Positions 3,916-10,573 of a stretch of DNA of 12,394 bases are shown one piece after another; within the stretch, counting starts at the first letter, position 1, and each line of letters begins with the position of its first letter. Where the stretch lies: assembly GCA_022562655.1 (NCBI GenBank), contig JADFOU010000032.1, positions 1-12,394 on the forward strand. The letters are read 5' to 3'. The DNA comes from a candidate division TA06 bacterium (lineage in GTDB: Bacteria > Hydrothermota > DG-26 > E44-bin18 > JADFOU01). The translations under genes and the position numbers were made by a program. The notes under the pieces are model-generated. The model was not told where the DNA came from. It did not search any database and saw nothing but the letters and a program-made list of their open reading frames with translations.

Positions 3916-5442
3916 TCAACGGTATTCTAACACTTCAATTTTAAGTCTGCCAATGAGATTGGCTAATTCGGCCTGGCGCTCAAGACCTCCTTCTGTCAAC
4001 TTGATATGGGTGGCATCGGCTCGATGCTGTCCAAAAGTTGGATCTGTATCTATCCACCCACCCGATTCGGGTCCATTTACGTACACCCGGTTCCAGGAAT
4101 GATAATAGAAGAATCCGTCCAAATAGACCACTCCAACCGCAATCTTTGTTGGAATTCCCACCGCTCGGGCAAGGGCAGTGAAGAGGATAGAATGCTCATT
4201 ACAGTCACCCTCCTTTGTCTTGAGGACATCGAGGGCAGAAGGGATGGAGATGGTGGGGACCTTCGCCAAGTTCTCATACACCCAGTTATTGATCTGCTCA
4301 ACCTGTTTCCACGGATCGCCCGAAGCGGGTCCTATGATCTCTTTCGCCAACTTTTGAATTGCCTGATCTTCGCTCTGAATGAGAGAAGTTGGGGTGAGAT
4401 CACTATCGGCGGGATTCGTGATTCGTGATTCGTGATTCGTGAATGAACCCTGGGCAATCTCAAGAAGCAGACCATCGGAAAGGGTCTTGACCCTCTGTCG
4501 TTCATCCTCGATGGGAAGACCCACAAGACCATCTCCTTCTAACTTCACCTTGAGGAATTTTACCTTTCGGGGGTTTTCAATGGAGAGATTGGACGGAATG
4601 GAGAAGAGGGTGAGAATCTCGACCGGTTCCCCGGAGGAAAATCGATGGGCCTCCTCCTCTGTCTCCCTGACCATCACCATTCCCATAGGACCTTCTTCCC
4701 TGAGAACCCTTCCCTTTTCGTCCACCCAGACCCAACTCTCCACCCCTAAAAAAGTGAGGGTGAGCTTTCTCCCGGTTGACCAATGGGGTGATTCAGGAGT
4801 TGCCCTGAGATTCACTTCTTCAAGTTCTCCCACGAGTACGGACATCTCTCCCGGTGCAAGAGTGGTGGGATCGAAGAGGGGGAAGGTGAAGCGGTCTCCT
4901 TCCTGAAGACCTCTCTTTGCGACCAGTGCCTCAATGGAGAGGGGAAGGTAAGTCTCCTCAAGGGTAAATCTTTCCTCTTTGCTCACTCCGCCGGTCTGAA
5001 TCGTGACAAGGAGTTCATCTCCTTCGATCCTTCCATCTGCCTTAAGAGAATGGCCACGAGTGGAGAGCTCAAAGGAAAAGGATTTTGCAGTATATAGGGT
5101 ATCGGTAATGGCACTGAGATAGGTTCTCACGTTCTGTGTTGTCCCCATAACAGAGATCTTTATGGAAGTCCGTTCAATGAGATGGAGGTCTCCCTCCTCC
5201 GTCGTATCCGTAAGGCTCATGACATAGCCGATTTTATTTCCTTTGAGATAGATGCCCATCCATTCCACCCCCTTCAACCCTTCCTCCAATTGCGGAGTGC
5301 GGAGTGCGGAATGCGGAGTATCTGAACCTGAAGTCCGAAATCCGAATCCCGTACTCCGCTGGATCAGGAGCCCCATCATGAGGAGCCAGAAGAAGGTGGC
5401 TCCAATCAAAAGGAATTTAAAAGTTCTGGATTCTCTTCTCAT
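3916..5442 (-). CDS. Membrane-anchored transglutaminase-like (cysteine protease fold) protein
   Basis: 508 residues from ATG 5442-5440 to TGA 3918-3916. A frame-open ATG lies 18 nt upstream (5460-5458), but it coincides with the predicted transcription start, whereas GAGGA (5453-5449) is well placed for the inner ATG. A single N-terminal transmembrane helix (about 9-27, FLLIGATFFWLLMMGLLI) anchors a large extracytoplasmic part. An Ig-like or beta-rich region (about 55-330) begins WMGIYLKGNKIGYV. The C-terminal transglutaminase core has Cys414 (EGDCNEHS), His448 (YYHSWNRVYV) and Asp467 (WIDTDPTFGQ), the Cys-His-Asp triad in correct order. Such domains cleave or cross-link peptides, and the substrate is unknown. 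Several segments derive from repeats: residues 30-51 (heptamer array), 335-344 (ACGAATC heptamers), 372-375 and 457-462 (GC palindromes). The gene likely heads a transcript with the ABC ATPase. Confidence 0.9.
   Translation of the reverse strand: MRRESRTFKFLLIGATFFWLLMMGLLIQRSTGFGFRTSGSDTPHSALRTPQLEEGLKGVEWMGIYLKGNKIGYVMSLTDTTEEGDLHLIERTSIKISVMGTTQNVRTYLSAITDTLYTAKSFSFELSTRGHSLKADGRIEGDELLVTIQTGGVSKEERFTLEETYLPLSIEALVAKRGLQEGDRFTFPLFDPTTLAPGEMSVLVGELEEVNLRATPESPHWSTGRKLTLTFLGVESWVWVDEKGRVLREEGPMGMVMVRETEEEAHRFSSGEPVEILTLFSIPSNLSIENPRKVKFLKVKLEGDGLVGLPIEDERQRVKTLSDGLLLEIAQGSFTNHESRITNPADSDLTPTSLIQSEDQAIQKLAKEIIGPASGDPWKQVEQINNWVYENLAKVPTISIPSALDVLKTKEGDCNEHSILFTALARAVGIPTKIAVGVVYLDGFFYYHSWNRVYVNGPESGGWIDTDPTFGQHRADATHIKLTEGGLERQAELANLIGRLKIEVLEYR
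4060..4072 (-). repeat. GC palindrome inside the transglutaminase core
   Basis: ACCCGA-T-TCGGGT. On the minus strand the core is CCCGAATCGGG, identical to 9136-9146. It encodes part of GPESGG (residues 457-462), between the catalytic His and Asp. Confidence 0.7.
4319..4329 (-). repeat. GC palindrome in transglutaminase-like gene, second copy
   Basis: CCCG-AAG-CGGG on the plus strand. On the minus strand it reads GGACCCGCTTCGGGCGA, closely matching GGACCCGAATCGGGTGG of the copy at 4060-4072. It encodes GPASG (about 371-375). Confidence 0.55.
4413..4447 (-). repeat. Tandem heptanucleotide array inside transglutaminase-like gene
   Basis: Four exact copies of GATTCGT (4413-4440) plus one degenerate unit, GAATGAA. 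On the coding strand it reads ACGAATC repeats, giving TNHESRITN in the protein (about 335-344). Confidence 0.9.
5289..5358 (-). repeat. Ten-unit degenerate heptanucleotide array in transglutaminase-like gene
   Basis: Ten phased 7-nt units over 70 nt. The coding-strand units run from CGGAGTA through CGGGATT, CGGATTT and CGGACTT to two exact CCGCACT copies and CCGCAAT. It encodes residues about 29-51, right after the membrane anchor. Confidence 0.85.
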
Positions 5443-5448
5443 GACATT

Positions 5449-5453
5449 TCCTC
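5449..5453 (-). promoter_or_regulatory. Shine-Dalgarno choosing ATG 5442 of the transglutaminase-like gene
   Basis: GAGGA on the minus strand, 6 nt before ATG 5442-5440. The outer ATG (5460) has no SD and lies at the predicted transcript start. Confidence 0.65.
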
Positions 5454-5465
5454 GAGTCATCTGTT

Positions 5466-5494
5466 AAAATACTACACTCCCAGGAGCAAGTCAA
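5466..5494 (-). promoter_or_regulatory. Sigma70-type promoter of the transglutaminase-like gene
   Basis: TTGACT (5494-5489), 17-nt spacer, TATTTT (5471-5466) on the minus strand. Transcription should begin near 5459, giving a leader of about 17 nt. It has the same -10 and spacing as the promoters at 824-852 and 1795-1823. Confidence 0.7.
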
Positions 5495-5629
5495 GATGAA
5501 TTCCTCCTTATCGAGCAGAATTTGACAAAATTGGAAGGACTTTAATCAATGCAAGAGTGAACCAAGACCCTACACAAAGAGGGAGGGGACAATACCAAAA
5601 AAAATAATGTGTCACCCAGAAATTCCATC

Positions 5630-5657
5630 TTGACATTTCTTGACATCATGATAACTT
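5630..5657 (+). promoter_or_regulatory. Candidate promoter of the secreted metalloprotease-like gene
   Basis: TTGACA (5630-5635), 16-nt spacer, TAACTT (5652-5657). A second TTGACA at 5640-5645 forms a 10-nt tandem with the first. The predicted start near 5664 leaves a leader of about 30 nt with AAGGAGG at 5682-5688. The rest of the 5461-5693 gap shows nothing else I can name. Confidence 0.55.
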
Positions 5658-5693
5658 AGAGAAGATCTAACGATAATAATTAAGGAGGAATGG

Positions 5694-8600
5694 ATGAATA
5701 AAGGGGCGCTGGTTTATTTGGCACTTATTCTCGTCGTGTCTGCTGGAGTGATAGAAGGGGAAGATCGCCTGCCTGATCGGCAGACAGGTCCTTTGAATTC
5801 CCTTGAGAAGATCGAGAGGGCTTATCAGGAAAGGGAGATTGACTACGAGACCGCCCTTCAATATAAAGTTTATACAATCCGGGAACCACAAAACCTTCCT
5901 GAGAGATTCCGATCGGAGGCTCCTCTACCTTACTGTGGAACCTCAATCCTTTTGAAGGCTTGGCGAGAATCAGCACCCGGGATTCTCCATGTGAGAGATA
6001 CTCTGAGTGGCCCGGAAAATATCCTCGATACAAGCCATTTTAGGATTCACTGGACAAATTCGGGAGCTGATTCAACAGACAGTGTTTATGTAGACAGCAT
6101 TGCCACTTTTGCTGAATTCTGCTGGGAGCAAGAGGTGGATACCCTGGGATGGAACTCCCCTCCTTCTGATACTTTCAACCACTCACAGCCAGAAAGTATT
6201 GGAGGGGACTTTCGATATGATATCTATGTGATAGACCTGGGTCCAGGACTTTTAGGCTATGTACAAGCAGAACATACAGTTCCTCCTACCCCCGAGGAGG
6301 ATGCAACTTCATATATGGTTTTGGATAACGATATGACAAATTCACAATTACAAACCACCATTGCCCATGAGTTTAACCATTCCTGCCAGTTCGGCTACAG
6401 TTTTAATGAAAATACCAGTTGGTATGAAAATTCAGCCGTATGGATGGAAGACCAGGTCTATGACGCAGTCAACAGCTATTATGGATTCCTTTCCAATACC
6501 ATTGTCAATCCGATTACCTTTCCGGAAGTCCGTGTTACCTTTTTTACGTCTTCTGACACAACACCACCAGATAGTAACTTCTATGCTTACGGAGGTTGCA
6601 CCTGGCCCATGTACCTCCATCAAAACAATGGAACCCCCGTTATCATTCGCGATATCTGGGCCCTCCAAGGACTCCACCTGGGAAATTTTACGATGGCGGA
6701 CATTGATTCCATCCTTCGTTTGGACTATTCGAGTGATATCGATACTGCCTATAGGGAATACGCTGTCTGGCGTTATTTTGCAGGTCCCAATGATGATGGG
6801 GCCCATTTTGAAGAAGGAGGGGCATGGGGAGCCATCCCCTATGTAGATCCTGCCCATACCCATTCTTCCTATCCTGACTCTGGAACTGAAGGACCCCGGG
6901 GACCTGATTCCCTTGGAGTGAACTTCATCCGCTTCGATACCACTGGTTTCTCTGGAGGACTGGATATTGATTTCAATGGGGAAAACGGGATCGAATGGGC
7001 GGTGATGGTCATCTCTTATGATCCAGGCGGGGGGGCTGTGATTTCGGAGATGACCCTGGATGGAAATGGGGATGGTTCCATCTTTGTCAATTGGGATGGG
7101 TTTGACCATATTGCCCTGGTTCCCATTGTTATGACCTATACGGGAACTATGACGACTTCTTTAGCCGGGGTATCAAGAATAAATATCCTCGGCTCTTATG
7201 GAGGGAATGAGCCACGGATTATGGGTGCTCTTCCAAATCAGTCCTATACCTACAATGTTGCTTTCGTTCCATCGGATAGCTTCCCCCCTGAGGTGACGGT
7301 GGTGGCAGCCAATGGGGGGGAAACCTGGTCCATTGGAGAGGTGGATACAATCCGTTGGATTGCCACGGATTCAACTTTTGTGGACTATATAGACCTCTAC
7401 GTTTCAACAGACAATGGGACCTCCTGGGATACCATTGCCCTGAATGAAGCCAATGACTCCACCTATCTCTGGACGATCCCCAATACCCCCTCCGACTCCT
7501 GCCTTCTCCGGGTTGTGGCGACAGACCCCTGGTCGAACGTGGGAGAGGATACGAGCGATGCCGTCTTTTCCATTGGTGATTTTACTCCGCCTCAGGTGAC
7601 GGTTGGATTACCCAATGGAGGGGAGGATCTTGCCATCGGGGATACGGTGACCATCACCTGGGTCGCTACTGACCTCTTCGGGGTGGACTCCCTCACCCTG
7701 GAATATTCAACGGATGGAGGGGCAGGGTGGAATCCCATCTCCAGCGGGGAGGTGAATGACAGTAGTTATGCGTGGGAGGTTCCCATTGCTCCTTCTGACT
7801 CCTGTCTCGTCAGAATCACAGGTTTCGACCCCAGCCTCAATACCGGAGTGGATACCAGTGACAATCTCTTCAGGATCTCCGATCAAACTCCGCCCACAGT
7901 CACTGTGATCTCGCCCAATGGGGGTGAGACATGGGAAGCTGGGGTAACGGATACCCTCCGATGGGTCGCCTCCGATCTCTTCGGGGTGGACTCCCTCTCC
8001 CTCTATCTCTCCACGGATGGGGGAGGAACCTGGAATCTCCTCTCCTCCGGTGAGGCAAACGACTCCCTCTTCCTTCTGATCGCCCCCTGTCCTCCTTCAG
8101 ACAGTGGACTTGTGCGGGTCGTAGCCTATGATCCCAGCCTGAACTCCGGAGAGGATGTGAGTGACAGCCTCTTCTCCATCAGGGATATGATTTCGCCTCA
8201 AGTTACATTGATCTTCCCCAATGGGGGGGAGTCTTTAGAGGTAGGCAACGTGGATACCCTCCTATGGGTTGCCACGGACAACTGCGTCGTAGACTTTCTT
8301 GATCTCTTCCTCTCCACCGATGGGGGGAACACCTGGGATACAATCTCAATCGGAGAAGTCAACGATTCCACTTACCTCTGGACGGTTCCCAATCTCCTTT
8401 CGGACAGCTGCCTCATCCGGATCATCGCCTATGATCTGGGTTCCAATACGGATGAGGACACAAGCGATTCCTTCTTCACCATTACAGACCTCACCCCCCC
8501 TCAGGTCACGGTCGTCTTCCCCAATGGAGGAGAGACTTTTGGGGTTGGCGACTCCGTCCCGATCCAATGGGTCGCTTCTGACAATGGGAATGTGGATTCC

Positions 8601-9113
8601 CTTTCCCTCTTCTTCTCCTCCGATGGGGGAAACAACTGGGACACCCTTGCAACGGGTGAAGCAAATGACTCTACTTTCTTATGGATCGTTCCCAGTGTCT
8701 CCACAACCCAAGGACTCATCCGAATCCTCGCTTTTGATGGAGCCCTCAACACGGGCGAGGATCAGAGCGACTCCACCTTTACCATCCTTCCGGTAGGGAT
8801 GGAAGAAGAGCCTTCTTCTTTCCTTCCAACAACTCTCCGGCTGTTCCAAAATCAGCCCAATCCCTTCTTTCGGCAGACGATCATTCGTTTTGACCTCCCT
8901 GCCAAGGTGTTAGTCTCCCTCAAGGTCTATGATCTCACGGGCAAGTTGGTGAAGATCCTTGTTGATCAAGTCCAAGTGCCTGGTGTCTACAGAGTCAACT
9001 GGGATGGGAGGAATGAGAGCGGTGAGGCTGTGGCTTCTGGCCTTTACTTTTTCCGCTTGAACGCTCTCCATCAGGGGGAAACAAGGGTGAAAAGGATGGT
9101 ACATTTTCGATAA
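5694..9113 (+). CDS. Secreted metalloprotease-like protein with Ig-like repeats and FlgD-like/T9SS-type C-terminal domain
   Basis: 1139 residues. ATG 5694 follows AAGGAGG by 5 nt, and the ATG at 5690 is out of frame. A signal peptide (about 1-22, ALVYLALILVVSAGV) is followed by a probable propeptide. The catalytic-looking domain (about 95-520) has HEFNH (225-229) and then WYENSAVWMED (243-253). This is the HEXXH plus downstream Glu arrangement of zinc metalloproteases, close in appearance to the MXAN_6640-type putative proteases. Five Ig-like repeats follow, with PP pairs at 531, 632, 733, 834 (SP) and 935, an exact 101-residue period. Each has the pattern V.P NGGE, STDGG, W, NDS, SDSCL. The end (about 1050-1139), with QNQPNPF, KVYDLTGKLV, VNWDGRNESGEAVASGLYFFRL and KRMVHFR, matches FlgD-like / T9SS type A sorting domains. 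Secretion by a type IX-like route is inferred. No T9SS component is in the window. Protease activity is unproven. Confidence 0.9.
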   Translation: MNKGALVYLALILVVSAGVIEGEDRLPDRQTGPLNSLEKIERAYQEREIDYETALQYKVYTIREPQNLPERFRSEAPLPYCGTSILLKAWRESAPGILHVRDTLSGPENILDTSHFRIHWTNSGADSTDSVYVDSIATFAEFCWEQEVDTLGWNSPPSDTFNHSQPESIGGDFRYDIYVIDLGPGLLGYVQAEHTVPPTPEEDATSYMVLDNDMTNSQLQTTIAHEFNHSCQFGYSFNENTSWYENSAVWMEDQVYDAVNSYYGFLSNTIVNPITFPEVRVTFFTSSDTTPPDSNFYAYGGCTWPMYLHQNNGTPVIIRDIWALQGLHLGNFTMADIDSILRLDYSSDIDTAYREYAVWRYFAGPNDDGAHFEEGGAWGAIPYVDPAHTHSSYPDSGTEGPRGPDSLGVNFIRFDTTGFSGGLDIDFNGENGIEWAVMVISYDPGGGAVISEMTLDGNGDGSIFVNWDGFDHIALVPIVMTYTGTMTTSLAGVSRINILGSYGGNEPRIMGALPNQSYTYNVAFVPSDSFPPEVTVVAANGGETWSIGEVDTIRWIATDSTFVDYIDLYVSTDNGTSWDTIALNEANDSTYLWTIPNTPSDSCLLRVVATDPWSNVGEDTSDAVFSIGDFTPPQVTVGLPNGGEDLAIGDTVTITWVATDLFGVDSLTLEYSTDGGAGWNPISSGEVNDSSYAWEVPIAPSDSCLVRITGFDPSLNTGVDTSDNLFRISDQTPPTVTVISPNGGETWEAGVTDTLRWVASDLFGVDSLSLYLSTDGGGTWNLLSSGEANDSLFLLIAPCPPSDSGLVRVVAYDPSLNSGEDVSDSLFSIRDMISPQVTLIFPNGGESLEVGNVDTLLWVATDNCVVDFLDLFLSTDGGNTWDTISIGEVNDSTYLWTVPNLLSDSCLIRIIAYDLGSNTDEDTSDSFFTITDLTPPQVTVVFPNGGETFGVGDSVPIQWVASDNGNVDSLSLFFSSDGGNNWDTLATGEANDSTFLWIVPSVSTTQGLIRILAFDGALNTGEDQSDSTFTILPVGMEEEPSSFLPTTLRLFQNQPNPFFRQTIIRFDLPAKVLVSLKVYDLTGKLVKILVDQVQVPGVYRVNWDGRNESGEAVASGLYFFRLNALHQGETRVKRMVHFR
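5768..5788 (+). repeat. Imperfect GC palindrome in the metalloprotease-like gene
   Basis: CTGCC (5769-5773), loop TGATC, GGCAG (5779-5783), with outer CCTG/AGG pairing offset by two bases. It encodes RLPDRQTG (25-32), just past the signal peptide. Confidence 0.5.
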
Positions 9114-9134
9114 GGGGACTCTATACGCGGGCAG

Positions 9135-9147
9135 GCCCGAATCGGGC
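9135..9147. repeat. GC palindrome downstream of the metalloprotease-like gene
   Basis: GCCCGA-A-TCGGGC, a perfect 6-bp inverted repeat. Its 11-nt core CCCGAATCGGG also occurs, on the minus strand, inside the transglutaminase-like gene at 4061-4071. Confidence 0.7.
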
Positions 9148-9307
9148 AGGAAACCTTATTCTAGCTTTCCCATCTTTCTTCCAATCCATTCCACAGATTC
9201 CGGTACCTCCCCAGTAAGATCTTTGTTGTCCCAAATCTAAAATGACCAAGTTTCTCCTTTTTCTCCATATGTTTTGAAGAGAATAGGGGGCTCAGAATTG
9301 GGTAGTC

Positions 9308-9326
9308 GCCACGCCTCCAGCGTGGC
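9308..9326. repeat. Hairpin GCCACGC/GCGTGGC upstream of prfA
   Basis: GCCACGC (9308-9314), loop CTCCA, GCGTGGC (9320-9326), a perfect 7-bp stem. It is a REP-like candidate, and no T-tract follows. Confidence 0.65.
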
Positions 9327-9330
9327 ATCA

Positions 9331-9379
9331 CAATTGGGCATTTCGGATTGGGTAAATCGAGAAATTTCAGACTTGGTAT
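9331..9379 (+). repeat. Weak heptanucleotide-period tract before prfA
   Basis: Seven phased but diverged 7-nt units beginning CAATTGG and GCATTTC. The ATTGGG segment occurs at 9333, 9347 and, just upstream, 9297. It is less convincing than the other arrays. Confidence 0.35.
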
Positions 9380-9396
9380 AACAGGTCTTTAATCTC

Positions 9397-9424
9397 TTGA
9401 CAGATTTTCTTCAGGTCGTATACT
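9397..9424 (+). promoter_or_regulatory. Sigma70-type promoter of prfA
   Basis: TTGACA (9397-9402), 16-nt spacer, TATACT (9419-9424). Transcription should begin near 9431, only 8-11 nt before the prfA ATGs. The TTG that could extend the prfA frame is part of the -35 box, which argues against that longer start. Confidence 0.65.
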
Positions 9425-9441
9425 ATGAAGGGAGTGGAATG

Positions 9442-10503
9442 ATGCACATATTTCAGCAGTTAAAATCTCTTGAAGAGCGATGTCGAGAATTGAGTGACCT
9501 CTTGAGTTCACCCGATACGGCAAAGGATCCTAAGCGGTTCATTCCCCTCTCGAAAGAATATCGGGATCTCCAAGAGGTCATGGTGGAATACAAACGATAC
9601 CAAAAATTAACGAAAAGTATCGAGGACGATGAGGAGATCGTGAAAACTTCTTCGGATGATGAACTGGTGGAAGTTGCAACGAGGGAAGTTGAGGCCTTGA
9701 AGAAGGAGAGAGAGGAGAGTTTGGTTCGCCTTCAATCCCTACTTCAACCCAAAGACCCATTGGACGAGAAGAATATCATCATGGAGATCCGGGCAGGGGT
9801 TGGAGGAGATGAGGCGGCCCTCTTCGCAAGAGACCTCTTCAGGATGTATTCGAAATATGCGGAGAGCCATGGGTGGAGACTGGAAACCCTCAACCACCAT
9901 CCCACAGAAAAAGGTGGGTTCAAAGAGGTGATCTTTTTGGTAGCAGGGAAAGGAGTCTTTGGACGGCTCAAGTTTGAAAGAGGAGTCCACAGAGTCCAGC
10001 GAATCCCCGTCACCGAAGCGAGTGGCAGGATCCACACCTCAACGGCCACGGTTGCAGTCCTTCCTGAAGCGGAAGAGGTAGAGATTGAAATTCGACCAGG
10101 GGAGATCAGGGTTGACGTCTTTCGGGCTTCTGGGAGTGGAGGTCAGCATGTGAACGTGACCGACTCCGCAGTGAGGATCACCCACATCCCTTCCGGGATT
10201 GTCGTCTCCTGTCAGGATGAACGGTCTCAGCACCAGAACAAGGTGAAGGCAATGAAGGTCCTCCGGGCTCGCCTGTTAGACAGGACCCGGCAAGAAGAGG
10301 AGGAGAAAGTGGCGAGGGAGAGAAAATCTCAGGTGGGAACCGGCGAGAGAAGTGAAAAAGTGAGAACCTATAACTTCCCTCAGAAACGAGTGTCAGACCA
10401 CAGGATCAATCTGTCCCTCTACAACCTTGATCGAATATTAGGAGGAGATTTGGACTCCATTATTGACCCCTTAAGAAAGGCACTGGGAGGGGAAGAATCG
10501 TAA
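9442..10503 (+). CDS. prfA: Peptide chain release factor 1 (RF1)
   Basis: 353 residues from ATG 9442. An ATG directly before it (9439) would add one Met. GGGAG (9430-9434) is 7 nt from the second ATG and 4 nt from the first, so I prefer 9442. The frame is open to a TTG at 9397, but that overlaps the promoter. The protein opens with the alpha-helical domain (QQLKSLEERCRELSDLL). It has the codon-recognition tripeptide PVT at about 189-191 (in VQRIPVTEASGRIHTS), specific for RF1 (UAA/UAG) as opposed to SPF of RF2. The catalytic GGQ is at about 233-235 (SGSGGQHVN), with the family's RTYNFPQ and DHRIN further on. It terminates translation by hydrolysing peptidyl-tRNA on the ribosome. The Gln of GGQ is the target of PrmC, encoded 21 nt downstream. 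Length is normal and all key motifs are intact. Confidence 0.97.
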   Translation: MHIFQQLKSLEERCRELSDLLSSPDTAKDPKRFIPLSKEYRDLQEVMVEYKRYQKLTKSIEDDEEIVKTSSDDELVEVATREVEALKKEREESLVRLQSLLQPKDPLDEKNIIMEIRAGVGGDEAALFARDLFRMYSKYAESHGWRLETLNHHPTEKGGFKEVIFLVAGKGVFGRLKFERGVHRVQRIPVTEASGRIHTSTATVAVLPEAEEVEIEIRPGEIRVDVFRASGSGGQHVNVTDSAVRITHIPSGIVVSCQDERSQHQNKVKAMKVLRARLLDRTRQEEEEKVARERKSQVGTGERSEKVRTYNFPQKRVSDHRINLSLYNLDRILGGDLDSIIDPLRKALGGEES

Positions 10504-10573
10504 ATGGTGAATGGAGAATAGTGAATGATTTACAAATCACCGATCACCGATCACAATTCACCAATTACAATCC
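10504..10573 (+). repeat. Ten-unit heptanucleotide array spanning the prfA-prmC junction
   Basis: Ten phased 7-nt units starting at the base after the prfA stop: ATGGTGA, ATGGAGA and so on through two exact ACCGATC copies (10539-10552). The array contains the GGAG (10513-10516) and ATG (10525) used by prmC and encodes its first 16 residues. Confidence 0.8.
10513..10516 (+). promoter_or_regulatory. Shine-Dalgarno of prmC, inside the heptamer array
   Basis: GGAG 8 nt before ATG 10525. No alternative start with an SD is seen nearer to the conserved PrmC N-terminus (about codon 17, IRSLLRN). Confidence 0.6.

Larger units (their letters stand above)
9114..9396. other. Intergenic region before prfA
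   Basis: It contains two GC hairpins (9135-9147, 9308-9326) and a heptamer-like tract (9331-9379). No T-tailed terminator for the upstream gene is obvious. On the minus strand 9156-9236 is a short coding-like stretch (KDLTGEVPESVEWIGRKMG) closed by stops on both sides. It has no start codon and may be a decayed remnant, but no gene is supported. Confidence 0.5.

Noticed and set aside
5443..5460. Earlier ATG (5460) for the transglutaminase-like protein
   Set aside because: It coincides with the predicted transcription start and lacks an SD, whereas ATG 5442 has GAGGA 6 nt upstream.
5587..5594. GGGGACA word near 5587, similar to the RAYT inverted repeat
   Set aside because: Only 7 nt of the 20-nt end are shared, which is easily chance.
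6432..7109. 225-codon minus-strand frame inside the metalloprotease-like gene
   Set aside because: It is antisense to a domain with HEFNH and coherent family sequence, and has no motif of its own.
9156..9236. Minus-strand coding-like stretch of 27 codons
   Set aside because: There is no start codon and stops lie at both ends. It could be a gene remnant, but the evidence is too thin to call a pseudogene.
9397..9441. TTG-initiated extension of prfA
   Set aside because: The TTG is part of the TTGACA -35 box and the 15 added residues are not RF1-like.
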